From Lewinella sp. LCG006 (GTDB lineage Bacteria; Bacteroidota; Bacteroidia; Chitinophagales; Saprospiraceae), in the NCBI RefSeq assembly GCF_040784935.1, contig NZ_CP160680.1:7297802-7361801 (forward strand): a stretch of 64,000 nt of DNA, given 5' to 3'. The notes beneath the pieces were generated by a model, which worked only from the letters and a program-made list of their open reading frames with translations, made no database searches and was not told the DNA's origin. Position 1 is the first letter of the stretch. Every line of letters begins with the position of its first letter. The position numbers and the translations under genes were made by a program. Below are positions 54,501-62,219 of the stretch, piece by piece.

Positions 54501-56454
54501 CACCAGCACGTACAGCACTGTTGCCACTGATGGTAGCATCTGTAACGTTCAGCGTCGCCCCTACGTCATTAAGGATACCTCCACCTGAACCAGCGGCTCC
54601 AGTGGCCATGTTTCCACTGATCGTAGTGTTGCCGCTTACGTTTAGCGTTCCGCTAAGGTTGAAAATACCACCACCACCTTGGTCGGGTGCAGCACCGGCA
54701 GCACTGTTGTTCTCGATAGTCACCCCTACTACCGCCATGGTACCAGCACCGTTCCACAAGCCACCACCTTCTAAAGTTGCGGTATTGCCACTCACTACAC
54801 CGCCAGTAATACTAGCGTTACCGGCCCCAGTAATATGGAAACCACCTCCGTTGCCTGGAGAGCCGCCAGTAGTATTTGTTGTCAGCATTACATTGGTAAG
54901 AGAGACAAAGCCCATCTCGCCAGAATTATCTTCAATACCTCCACCAGCACGGATAGAGCTGTTTCCACTGATGGTAGCGTCAATAATCGTAAGGGTACCT
55001 CCGGCATCATTGTGGACTCCACCACCGCTGCCACCTGCGCCTGTAGCCATATTACCTGTGATAGTGGTATTGTTATTTATTATCACGGTACCACCAGCAT
55101 TGAATACACCGCCACCGCCTTGGTCGACACCTGCACCAGCAGCGGTATTGTTTTGAATCATCACTCCTGCTACCGTCATGGTGCCTGTACCATTCCATAG
55201 ACCACCGCCTTCAGCAGTTGCGGTGTTGCCCACCACTATGCCGCCGCTAATTTCGACATTACCGGCACCTGTAATGTGCAAACCACCGCCATTACCAGGT
55301 GATCCGCCAGTGGTATTCCCACTCAAGGTTACATTGGTTAGAGTCACTGTAGTTGCGGCACCAGATACATCTTCGATGCCTCCACCTGCACGCACAGCAC
55401 TGTTGCCACTGATGGTAGCGCCTGTAACGCTTAAGGTTGCACCTACATCATTGAGGATACCACCACCTGAACCAGCGGTTCCGGTAGCCATATTCCCCAT
55501 GATCATGGTATTTCCCGTAATTTCTACCGTACCACTGAGGTTATAAATACCACCTCCACCTTGGTCGGCGCCAGGGCCAGCAGCACTGTTGTTTTGAATA
55601 GTAACATTGGTTATGTTCATGAGACCGGCTCCATTCCACAAGCCTCCTCCTTCGGCAGCAGCAGTGTTGTCACTCACTACACCGCTAGTAATGTTCACAT
55701 TACCAGCACCTGTAACGTGCAAACCACCGCCGTTACCAGGGGCGCTACCCGTATTATTTCCAGTAAGCATTACATTGGTGAGCGTCACTAGGCCCATAGC
55801 ACCAGCGTTATCTTCGATGCCTCCACCTGCGCGACTTGCGGAGTTGCCGCTAATCGTCGTATTAATAATAGTAAGGCTACCACCATTTAAATTGAGAATA
55901 GCACCACCGCTGCCACTGAGCCCAACAGCTCTGTTGTTGGTAAGTTGGCTGTTGCTAATCGTGACTGCGCCACCGCTATTGACAATAGCACCACCTCCTT
56001 GTGTGGCCAATAGCCCAAGAGCTTGGCAGTCATCGATGATAACATCGTCTATTACTAGCGTGGCATCGGTATTGGAAATCGCACCGCCACTAATTGTAGA
56101 GGAGGCATTGAAAATCCGTAAACCGGTAATTTCTACTGCTATATCTCCGGAAATTTCAAAAGCCTGAAAAATACCAAGGCCATTAATATTACTCATCGCC
56201 GATCCGTTACCCCGGATCACCAAAGATTTATTAATGGTAATTGGTCCACTGACCAGGTTAAAGTTCAAGCCGTTGGTCGCTGAAGCAAAAACTAGTGTAT
56301 CTCCATCTACAGCGCTGTTGATGGAAGACCTTAAAGAACCAACGATATCATCTGTATTGGTAGACACGATGATTGTTCCTGCCTTAAGAGATGAAAAGGA
56401 GGAAAGAAAGACTCCTAAAAGAAGCATGATTGAGAGTTGGACGGTTTGTCGCAT
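51568..56454 (-). CDS. 1628-aa T9SS-secreted right-handed beta-helix protein
   Basis: ATG at 56454. Signal peptide (VQLSIMLLLGVFLSSFSSLKAG). An N-terminal segment (TIIVSTNTDDIVGSLRSSIN) is typical of CSLREA/Pmp-like polymorphic surface proteins. Residues about 115-1470 are Gly/Asn-rich beta-helix coils with recurring GGGI, SGNSA and GNTA motifs. Within this are eight 147-aa units (each with RAGGGIED ... GNGGGLHITG ... EGGGLWNG ... DQGGGGI ... GSGGGI). The end holds a type A sorting domain (IYPNPAVDGFAWLEI ... LDLSGLPAGMYQVQIF ... KVITAK). It should be exported through the T9SS and attached to the surface. Similar helices are found in adhesins and polysaccharide-binding proteins; no lyase active site is evident. 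Stands alone between hairpin terminators. Confidence 0.9.
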   Translation of the reverse strand: MRQTVQLSIMLLLGVFLSSFSSLKAGTIIVSTNTDDIVGSLRSSINSAVDGDTLVFASATNGLNFNLVSGPITINKSLVIRGNGSAMSNINGLGIFQAFEISGDIAVEITGLRIFNASSTISGGAISNTDATLVIDDVIIDDCQALGLLATQGGGAIVNSGGAVTISNSQLTNNRAVGLSGSGGAILNLNGGSLTIINTTISGNSASRAGGGIEDNAGAMGLVTLTNVMLTGNNTGSAPGNGGGLHVTGAGNVNITSGVVSDNTAAAEGGGLWNGAGLMNITNVTIQNNSAAGPGADQGGGGIYNLSGTVEITGNTMIMGNMATGTAGSGGGILNDVGATLSVTGATISGNSAVRAGGGIEDVSGAATTVTLTNVTLSGNTTGGSPGNGGGLHITGAGNVEISGGIVVGNTATAEGGGLWNGTGTMTVAGVMIQNNTAAGAGVDQGGGGVFNAGGTVIINNNTTITGNMATGAGGSGGGVHNDAGGTLTIIDATISGNSSIRAGGGIEDNSGEMGFVSLTNVMLTTNTTGGSPGNGGGFHITGAGNASITGGVVSGNTATLEGGGLWNGAGTMAVVGVTIENNSAAGAAPDQGGGGIFNLSGTLNVSGNTTISGNMATGAAGSGGGILNDVGATLNVTDATISGNSAVRAGGGIEDVSGDATIVTLTNVMLMNNTTGDAPGNGGGLHVTGNGDVDITGGVVSGNTATAEGGGLWNGTGTMTVAGVMIQNNTAAGAGVDQGGGGVFNAGGAVIINNNTTITGNMATGAGGSGGGVHNDAGGTLTIIDATISGNSSIRAGGGIEDNSGEMGFVSLTNVMLTTNTTGGSPGNGGGFHITGAGNASITGGVVSGNTATLEGGGLWNGAGTMAVVGVTIENNSAAGAAPDQGGGGIFNLSGTLNVSGNTTISGNMATGAAGSGGGILNDVGATLNVTDATISGNSAVRAGGGIEDVSGDATIVTLTNVMLMNNTTGGAPGNGGGLHVTGNGDVDITGGVVSGNTATAEGGGLWNGTGTMTVVGVTIENNSAAGPGADQGGGGIYNLSGTVSVSGNTTISGNMATGTAGSGGGILNDVGATLTITDATISGNSSIRAGGGIEDVSGDATTVTLTNVMLLTNTTGGSPGNGGGLHITGAGNVSITGGVVSGNTATAEGGGLWNGAGTMAVVGVTIENNSAAGAASDQGGGGIYNLSGTLNVSGNTIISGNMATGTAGSGGGILNDVGATLNISDVTISGNSAIRAGGGIEDVSGDASIMTLTNVMLMDNTTGSAPGNGGGLHITGAGIANISGGVVSGNTATAEGGGLWNGSGTMTITEVSIMNNTATGSGSDQGGGGVFNAGGVIEIVASTIANNTVDGSGAGGGVHNDANGTVRVTYSTISGNNVTQNGGGFANNGTLDVTASTITNNTAMVEGGGCFQSTATSTTTMNSTLVAGNFTGTTGVDVAGMGTIGSAGYNLIGIDDSGAFTAMMTDTVGTMAQPVDANLDVLADNGGATMTHALQCPSPAIDGGNPDNTEADQRGLMVFNDRRDIGAYEYQEECITSVRDVVVLEGSRIYPNPAVDGFAWLEIPASFGEEIIVRISAMGSGQLMQSREFNTTGTVRLDLSGLPAGMYQVQIFAKGGVVSHKVITAK
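52314..55842. repeat. Eight 441-bp tandem repeats with an 882-bp higher-order period
   Basis: The 147-codon unit occurs eight times without length change. Two pairs of units (roughly 53400-54270 and 54290-55150) are almost identical over long runs at an offset of 882 bp, for example 53504 against 54386, indicating duplication of a two-unit block. Confidence 0.85.
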
Positions 56455-56547
56455 AGTATAATGTGGTTAGTTGGAGAATTAATTCACACTTACTTACGAG
56501 GAAAACTATCCAGCTGGATTTATTTCTATAAAAAAAGAATAAAAAAA

Positions 56548-56575
56548 AGAAGCTACCCCTAGTGGAGTAGCTTCT
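56548..56575. terminator. Terminator after the PUR-domain gene
   Basis: AGAAGCTAC (56548-56556) pairs with GTAGCTTCT (56567-56575), flanked by A8 on the left and T6 on the right, so it works in both directions. It lies 23 bp after the minus-strand stop at 56598. Confidence 0.8.
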
Positions 56576-56597
56576 TTTTTATCTTTTTAAACCCTTG

Positions 56598-56987
56598 TTA
56601 CCAAGTCATATCTTCTTCATTTTCCAGCTCAGCGGGTTCTATCGGAGCCTTTTGGTAACTGTCTTCCGTATCACGCTGCGCTTCAAATTCTTCGTGCCGA
56701 CGGGTGAACTCGTCGTAATCATAATCTGGCATCAGCTCCGTTTTCACGTAGTTAATGGCATCTTCGAGACCTGCGATAAAGCGATTAAAATCCTCTTTGT
56801 ACAAGAAAATTTTATGCCGCTCGTAGCCATCATTGTCGAATCGCTTGGTACTTTCTGTGAGCGTAAGATAAAAGTCATCGCCTTTGGTACGGCGCACGTC
56901 GAAGAAATAGGTCCTCCTTTTTCCAGCGCGGACTTTATTCGAATATTCACTTTCCTGACGCTGCCTGTTGTTGTTATCGTTGTCCAA
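56598..56987 (-). CDS. PUR-alpha-like DUF3276 nucleic-acid-binding protein
   Basis: 129 aa begun at a TTG (56987); no ATG is available before the conserved core. Residues about 18-85 form the PUR fold characteristic of DUF3276 (KVRAGKRRTYFFDVRRTKGDDFYLTLTEST ... KIFLYKEDFNRFIAGLEDAINYVK). The C-terminal tail is acidic and lacks structure. PUR proteins bind single-stranded DNA or RNA; BpuR of Borrelia is a characterised bacterial relative. Targets here are unknown. It has its own promoter candidate (57027-57056) and terminator, so it is likely monocistronic, downstream of and parallel to the ABC exporter gene. Confidence 0.88.
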   Translation of the reverse strand: MDNDNNNRQRQESEYSNKVRAGKRRTYFFDVRRTKGDDFYLTLTESTKRFDNDGYERHKIFLYKEDFNRFIAGLEDAINYVKTELMPDYDYDEFTRRHEEFEAQRDTEDSYQKAPIEPAELENEEDMTW

Positions 56988-57026
56988 GACTGCTGATTTT
57001 ATTTGCCAAATGAGGTGGTTGATCTA

Positions 57027-57056
57027 CAAAAGTAAATATTTGGCGAAAAAACCAAA
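57027..57056 (-). promoter_or_regulatory. Bacteroidota-type promoter for the PUR-domain gene
   Basis: On the minus strand TTTG (57056-57053), 18 nt, then TACTTTTG (57034-57027). Transcription would begin near 57020, about 33 nt before the TTG start, supporting that start. Confidence 0.55.
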
Positions 57057-57072
57057 ACAATTGGGCTAAAAA

Positions 57073-58860
57073 TCAGAGCGCTTCTTCTAAAGACTGCTTT
57101 TCATACATATCCGCGTAGTAGCCTTTCCGCTCAATGAGTTCCTGGTGAGTACCTTGTTCCGCAATTTGGCCATCTTCAAGAACAATGATTTTATCAAAAG
57201 AAAGCAAGCTGTAAATACGGTGGGTAATGATGATGGTGGTCTTATCCGCCAACGACGCATTAAAGTAACCTAAAATTTGTTTTTCGGTATTGGTGTCGAC
57301 TGCTGAAAGGCAATCATCGAGAATGATAATATCTGGCTGCTTGATCAAGGCCCGGGCTATCGAAACCCTTTGCTTTTGTCCACCTGAGAGGGTCACGCCA
57401 CGTTCACCTACCAAGGTAGCAAAGCCGTTTTTCAATCCTTCAATATCTTCATAAACGGCAGCATAACGGGCAAACTGTTCGATTTCCGCTTGCGCTGCAT
57501 CCCGTTTACCAAAAGCGATATTGTTCCCTACGGTATCAGAAAACAGGAATACATCTTGCGGTACGTAACCGATTCTTTCGCGCAGATTGGCCAGGTCATG
57601 TTCCCTGATGTCTTTTCCATCAATTTTAATGGAGCCCTCACTCACATCATACATACGTAAAAGAAGGTCGGCAATACTAGTTTTACCCGCCCCAGTTTTA
57701 CCAACGATGGCCAATTTCTGGCCGGGCTCAAGCTTCAAACTAAGCCCTTCGATAGCTTTGATACCCGTATCTGGATACACAAAAGTGACCTTATCAAATT
57801 CGATGGCACCGCGCAAGGGTTGAGGAACACCATTGCTTACGGGATTGGCTATTTCTGGTTTTTGATCCAAAAATTCGTTGATCCTCCTTTGCGAAGCGGA
57901 AGCTTGCTGAATGATCGAAGCGACCCAACCTACGGCCGTTACGGGCCAGGTAAGCAAATTGACGTAAATAACGAATTCTGCAATATTTCCGGCGGTGATC
58001 GTTCCTTTCACTACCTGTAAGCCACCAATGTAGACCGTCAGGATAGTACTTGCACCAATCATTACCAGCATGAGAGGGTAGAAAAAAGCATCGACTTTGG
58101 CCAGATCTAGCGACTTGTCTTTGAATTCATCTGACTGCCCAGTAAAAAACTTGCGAATCGCCCGTTCTTGTACATAGCTTTTGATGACCCGGATACCACT
58201 ATAGGACTCCTGTGCGGTACTGTTCAAGCTGGCAAGTTGCTGCTGGATCAGGTAGCTTCGTTTATTGATAATATTACTGACGTAATAAATGCTAATAGAC
58301 AGAAAAGGTAGTGGTGCCAGGGAATAGAGCGTCAATTCTACACTTACCTGCAACATACTGTAGACGACCAATACCACGGTAGAAATCAAGTTGATGCCAT
58401 ACAATACCGCAGGGCCGATGTACATTCTGACTTTACCAACGTCCTCCGTAATTCGGGCCATCATATCGCCCGTCTTGTTTCGCTTATAAAAGGCTTGGGT
58501 GAGGTTTTCGTACTGCTGGAAGATTTCCTTGCGCATGTCGTACTCAATAAGGCGCGACATGACAATGATGGTTTGCCGCATCAAGTACATAAATACGCCC
58601 ATAACCAGGGCTAGGAACAAGACCAACAACCCGTAGTACAGCAGGGTTTGTGCTAAAACGCCGTAAAATTCTGATTGCAACGCAAACCCATCGAAGAGGC
58701 GATACATGCTGATGTGCTCGACCACCAAATCAAAACCCTCACGGATCATCTGTGGTTGGAGTACCCGAAAATAATTGGATAGGGTAACGAATACGATGCC
58801 AAGCAGCAACCGCGTACGGTACTTCCAGAAAAACTTATTCAGATACTTTAAATGCTCCAC
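57073..58860 (-). CDS. ABC exporter half-transporter (MsbA/multidrug type)
   Basis: 595 aa from a GTG at 58860. Six membrane helices occupy residues about 15-320, followed by a full nucleotide-binding domain: Walker A GKTGAGKTS (387-395), Q-loop near YVPQD (433-437), signature LSGGQ (491-495), Walker B IIILDD (511-516) and switch histidine in IIITHR. The residue after Walker B, normally the catalytic Glu, is Asp (D516, in LDDCLSAVD). That is usual for the degenerate site of heterodimeric exporters and is also seen in some single-gene exporters, so slow hydrolysis or a partner elsewhere is possible. It exports lipids, drugs or peptides; the substrate cannot be told. Parallel to the thioredoxin gene 85 bp upstream. 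Confidence 0.93.
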   Translation of the reverse strand: MEHLKYLNKFFWKYRTRLLLGIVFVTLSNYFRVLQPQMIREGFDLVVEHISMYRLFDGFALQSEFYGVLAQTLLYYGLLVLFLALVMGVFMYLMRQTIIVMSRLIEYDMRKEIFQQYENLTQAFYKRNKTGDMMARITEDVGKVRMYIGPAVLYGINLISTVVLVVYSMLQVSVELTLYSLAPLPFLSISIYYVSNIINKRSYLIQQQLASLNSTAQESYSGIRVIKSYVQERAIRKFFTGQSDEFKDKSLDLAKVDAFFYPLMLVMIGASTILTVYIGGLQVVKGTITAGNIAEFVIYVNLLTWPVTAVGWVASIIQQASASQRRINEFLDQKPEIANPVSNGVPQPLRGAIEFDKVTFVYPDTGIKAIEGLSLKLEPGQKLAIVGKTGAGKTSIADLLLRMYDVSEGSIKIDGKDIREHDLANLRERIGYVPQDVFLFSDTVGNNIAFGKRDAAQAEIEQFARYAAVYEDIEGLKNGFATLVGERGVTLSGGQKQRVSIARALIKQPDIIILDDCLSAVDTNTEKQILGYFNASLADKTTIIITHRIYSLLSFDKIIVLEDGQIAEQGTHQELIERKGYYADMYEKQSLEEAL

Positions 58861-58945
58861 AGTGTGCTATAAAGATGAAAGGTAAGAGATGATAGACAGC
58901 TAACAAGTATTAACCCTGGCTGTACGAAAAAGTTGCCTTGTTAGA

Positions 58946-59497
58946 TTATTTACCCTGACTAAGCTTAAAATCATCGAAAGAAGTGGTCTTAAAATGATCT
59001 TCTCCGATAAACTGCAATTCCAAATCCATTGCGGCCGCCTCTTTGTAGCCCGGTGAGATCGTGATCCGATTCCGGTTTTCGTCCAGGTAAACAAATGAGG
59101 GGTAACTCATCCGATTATCAAGCAATGCGACGGCCAGTTCATGAACACCTCGGCGGCCTACATCAGATCGGTAAGTGAAGGTATGGTTATCGTAAAGAAT
59201 ATTTTCTTTCTGCTCAGCATCCAATTTTACGGCATAGAAATGCTCGTTCATTTGCTTTACCACCGCAGGATCAACAAACGTGCTGGCATCCATGCGCTTG
59301 CACCATCCACACCAATCCGTGTAAACATCAACAAAAACTTTCTTAGGTTGGGATGCCATTCGGGTCATGGCTTCCTCCCAGCTCAACCACTCGATGGTGG
59401 TATCATCAACAGGAGAAGATTTTGTTTCTGAAGTAGAATTCCAGAAAAACAAGCAGCAGGCAACCAGTGTTAGACCAAGTATTGGGAAATAACGCAT
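58946..59497 (-). CDS. Membrane-anchored thioredoxin-fold protein
   Basis: 183 aa from the ATG at 59497; a TTG at 59539 would add a poorly fitting 14 residues. The N-terminus MRYFPILGLTLVACCLFFWN is either a lipoprotein signal (LVAC, Cys14) or a signal anchor; the hydrophobic run continues past the Cys, so this is open. Residues about 35-165 are a thioredoxin domain with the active site WCGWCK (C63, C66) and MSYPSFVYLDE as the cis-proline region. WCGWCK proteins of this type act in reductive thiol pathways of the periplasm. It lies 85 bp upstream of the ABC exporter gene on the same strand, possibly co-transcribed. Confidence 0.85.
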   Translation of the reverse strand: MRYFPILGLTLVACCLFFWNSTSETKSSPVDDTTIEWLSWEEAMTRMASQPKKVFVDVYTDWCGWCKRMDASTFVDPAVVKQMNEHFYAVKLDAEQKENILYDNHTFTYRSDVGRRGVHELAVALLDNRMSYPSFVYLDENRNRITISPGYKEAAAMDLELQFIGEDHFKTTSFDDFKLSQGK

Positions 59498-59539
59498 AAT
59501 TTTCAATTTTTGACAAAGTAACGGGGGCTTTTTACACAA

Positions 59540-60026
59540 CCCCGTAAAATTACAAAGGTAGAAAGCCAGCGTTGGATTTTATTGAAAATGCGTTCTAATC
59601 CTGCCTAAATGCAGTAAAAAGGCCCTGTTGTCACCAACAGAGCCTGTATTTAAAGATGCTCTTGTATTCCGAAGAATATTTAAGCTTCTCCCCTAAAATA
59701 TTTTAAGCACAGTAATTCAACAGTGTGTTTATTTATTTCGGCGAGCAACAAATGGGTTATTAGGTGTGAATATGGGTTTCAGTTGCTCTTTTGATAGGTC
59801 AAAGATAAGGTCAATTAGAGCAGCTTTGGGAGCGTATAAAAGCTTGTTTTATAAAACAGGCATAGTTACCTGTTTTGGACAAAGTATAAACACGCAGTGC
59901 TATCCGGGTATTTATACGGGGTTTCACTTATTTTCGGCGAGCAGACTATAAAACTGGCAACATTGTATTAAATTAATGTCGTGAAAACCTTTTTTATTCA
60001 CTCACTTACCCCTAATTCAATTCATT
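59540..60026. other. 487-bp non-coding region with palindromes and direct repeats
   Basis: No supported coding frame. It contains the hairpin at 59620-59645 and two copies of TTTCGGCGAGCA (59736-59747 and 59932-59943, 196 bp apart). It also has a perfect 14-bp palindrome TGTTTTATAAAACA (59845-59858) and an overlapping inverted repeat AAAACAGG-N8-CCTGTTTT (59853-59876). This pattern suggests regulatory sites or a small structured element. Confidence 0.5.
59620..59645 (-). terminator. Orphan terminator on the minus strand
   Basis: AGGC-c-CTGTTG (59620-59630) pairs with CAACAG-a-GCCT (59635-59645) over a 4-nt loop. On the minus strand it is followed by TTTTTACTGC. No minus-strand gene ends here; the nearest genes to the right are on the plus strand. 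Confidence 0.6.
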
Positions 60027-60746
60027 ATGTCCACTCGTTCTTATGCAGCTTGGCAAACCTGCTTACCTGGAAACCTACCGACTTTATTTTATGCCTTTGA
60101 TGAAAGTGAAAATCAAACAGAGCGTGTAGCTGCTTTCAGAATCACGGATCAGGTAGAACTGAATAATCTGCTGCTAAGTAAACCTGAACGTCTACGAATT
60201 CACCTGGGAGCCGATCCGGGTTTTGATTTCAATACCGTCCCGTCTAGCCCTGCTGTAGAATTTTATTTCGAGGGGCTCACCAAAGGGGGGACTAATATTA
60301 CCCTAGCGTTTGAATGGGACCCTAATCCCCCCTTTTTAGAAGATGGTACGTACGGTCCCAATAGTGGACCCGATGAAATTCCACCCGATGGGGCTATCCT
60401 TTTTGCCAAAGCCTGGATGGAAACGCCCTACAATATGATCGGTGATGCCTTTGAAGGATATGATTCCAAAAATCTGGTCCAAAGAGTAAAATCCTACACG
60501 TTCCAAGAAGACGAAACCGCAGCTCTCCTTTCCAACCTCGAGAAGGGCCTGGCAAGTAATGAAACGCATGTTTGCCTCTATCTTGGCAATAGCATCCCTG
60601 TATCCGGTCATCCTTTCGGCTTCAGGCCCGTCATTGAAATTCGTCCGATAACCAATAGCAGAAAGACAAAAACCTTAAATGGAGATGGCAGTGGAAGTAG
60701 CTTTTTTGACTTTTCTTCTCCTTGTCCACCCGTTTGTAGTGAATAA
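60027..60746 (+). CDS. Hypothetical protein, no recognised family
   Basis: 239 aa, no signal peptide and no membrane segment. The sequence is mixed alpha/beta with many Pro and Gly, for example VEFYFEGLTKGGTNITLAFEWDPNPPFLEDG near the middle, and a Cys-containing end (FFDFSSPCPPVCSE). I do not recognise it. It is followed 28 bp later by a membrane-protein gene that leads into a two-component system, so all four genes may form one transcription unit and this protein could be part of the signalling pathway; that is inference. The ATG at 60027 is the first in frame. Confidence 0.65.
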   Translation: MSTRSYAAWQTCLPGNLPTLFYAFDESENQTERVAAFRITDQVELNNLLLSKPERLRIHLGADPGFDFNTVPSSPAVEFYFEGLTKGGTNITLAFEWDPNPPFLEDGTYGPNSGPDEIPPDGAILFAKAWMETPYNMIGDAFEGYDSKNLVQRVKSYTFQEDETAALLSNLEKGLASNETHVCLYLGNSIPVSGHPFGFRPVIEIRPITNSRKTKTLNGDGSGSSFFDFSSPCPPVCSE

Positions 60747-60774
60747 TCCCTTTTAGAAACGCACCTCTGAGACC

Positions 60775-61422
60775 ATGGAAGAATGCCTCGCCAGATTTTT
60801 TATTTCTACCTCTACCTACTCTGTAGCATTGCCACTAGTGGTAGGACTATTGAGGCTAAAGCGTTTACAAATCATTCAGCGGTATGTCCTCGCCCTGATC
60901 GTTTTTTCCATTTTAGTGGAGTTGGCGGCCGTTTTATTGGGCCGCTTACTCCACTTAAGAAACCTACCTTTACTGCATGTTTTTTCAGTAGTCCAATTTA
61001 CCCTGCTGTGGCTCATTTTTGCCCAACGATTAATCCCTCCCTTCTCCAAAAAGCTTTTTGGGGGAATATTAGGTATCTTTTGGATTTTTGCCATCGTTTG
61101 TGCAATCTGGATAGACGGGATCTTCAACTTCAATGCACATGCCCGCTCTTTTGGTGCTATCCTCATCATTGTTTTTTGCTTAAGTTATTTTTACCAACGG
61201 CTGCGCAAACTTGATCTGGAGAACCTGGAAACAGACCCCCTTTTCTGGGTAGCAACAGGCAGCTTAATTTATTTTTCTGGCAGTCTAATCCTTTTCATCA
61301 TAAGCAACTACATATTAGCTAATGAATCCATGTCTTTTTCGATGTGGGGAGTGCACGGAATATTCAATACCTTTAACAACTTGTTCTTTATGATTGCATT
61401 ATGGGTACAGCCAACGAAGTAG
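60775..61422 (+). CDS. Seven-helix membrane protein upstream of a histidine kinase
   Basis: 215 aa with about seven hydrophobic segments (for example YVLALIVFSILVELAAVLLG near residue 42, LFGGILGIFWIFAIVCAIWI near 98, LIYFSGSLILFIISNYI near 163), so an inner-membrane protein. It overlaps the histidine kinase gene by 22 bp, showing tight translational coupling. The kinase itself has only one membrane helix and no sensor domain, so this protein is a good candidate for the sensor or signal-transducing partner. No named family is recognised. Confidence 0.78.
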   Translation: MEECLARFFISTSTYSVALPLVVGLLRLKRLQIIQRYVLALIVFSILVELAAVLLGRLLHLRNLPLLHVFSVVQFTLLWLIFAQRLIPPFSKKLFGGILGIFWIFAIVCAIWIDGIFNFNAHARSFGAILIIVFCLSYFYQRLRKLDLENLETDPLFWVATGSLIYFSGSLILFIISNYILANESMSFSMWGVHGIFNTFNNLFFMIALWVQPTK

Positions 61423-62219
61423 GTCTATCTTTTTCACTGTTGCTTTTCATTGTCATTGCCATGCTTTCGCTGGCAATTGCAATTGTGGTATTCTTTATTG
61501 TGTACCAAAAGCGCCTGCTTTTACAGCAAAAACAAATTCGCGATATTGAATCCAGTCAGCAAAAACGCTTGATGCAAGCGGTCGTCTCTGCACAAGAAGA
61601 AGAGCGCCGCAAGTTGGCATCGGAACTTCACGACGGCATCGGCAGCCTTATTTCTGCGGGTAAATTGTATCTGAAAAAAATTGAGAGCTCAACGTCCGTA
61701 CAAGCTTCTAAACCACTGATCATCGAAGCGGGAAGTATTCTCGACGAAAGTATGCGTACCATGCGTGAGTTGAGCAGTAACCTCTCACCTGCCAGCTTAC
61801 AGCGTTATGGGTTGGTCGCAGCCATTGAAGACTTGTGCCAACGCGTAAGAAAGCTACAAAGCCATCAAGTAACATTTGAGTGTCAAGGAGAAGTTATTCG
61901 CTTACCCGAAGAGGTGGAAAGTTCGCTGTTTCGCGTAGCGCAAGAACTCGTCAACAACACCCTCAAACACGCTGAAGCCAGTAAAATAGACCTTAGTCTG
62001 CGTTTCCTGCCAGATCATCTCCACTTCCTTTACCACGATGACGGGAAGGGCTTTGATCACGAGGCACCTAAACCCAACACTACTAAAAGTTTTGGCCTCA
62101 TCAATATCGAAAGCCGCGCGCAACTCATGGATGCACAACTCCACCTGGACACTAGCCCGGGTGAAGGGATGAACCTTTTACTCATTATTCCAAAACCACT
62201 GCCAAATGTCGCCCATTAA
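61401..62219 (+). CDS. Sensor histidine kinase, NarL/LuxR-partner type (HisKA_3)
   Basis: 272 aa. One membrane helix (residues 9-35) is followed by a short coiled-coil and a HisKA_3 dimerisation domain with the phospho-accepting H77 in ELHDGIG. The HATPase_c domain occupies about 150-265: N-box ELVNNTLKHAEAS, DDGKGFD, and SFGLINIESRAQLM. There is no periplasmic sensing domain. The kinase should phosphorylate the response regulator whose gene overlaps its 3' end by 14 bp. It overlaps the membrane-protein gene upstream by 22 bp, which suggests a three-component unit. Confidence 0.9.
   Translation: MGTANEVGLSFSLLLFIVIAMLSLAIAIVVFFIVYQKRLLLQQKQIRDIESSQQKRLMQAVVSAQEEERRKLASELHDGIGSLISAGKLYLKKIESSTSVQASKPLIIEAGSILDESMRTMRELSSNLSPASLQRYGLVAAIEDLCQRVRKLQSHQVTFECQGEVIRLPEEVESSLFRVAQELVNNTLKHAEASKIDLSLRFLPDHLHFLYHDDGKGFDHEAPKPNTTKSFGLINIESRAQLMDAQLHLDTSPGEGMNLLLIIPKPLPNVAH

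Noticed and set aside
53342-55156. Long Pro-rich open frames on the plus strand (310 and 286 codons)
   Set aside because: They are antisense to the Gly/Asn-rich 147-aa repeats of the 1628-aa protein; the composition (PPP, PLP) is the mirror of GGG codons and the frames repeat with the array.
59766-59951. 61-codon plus-strand frame in the intergenic region
   Set aside because: No conserved features; it coincides with palindromes and direct repeats that better explain the sequence.
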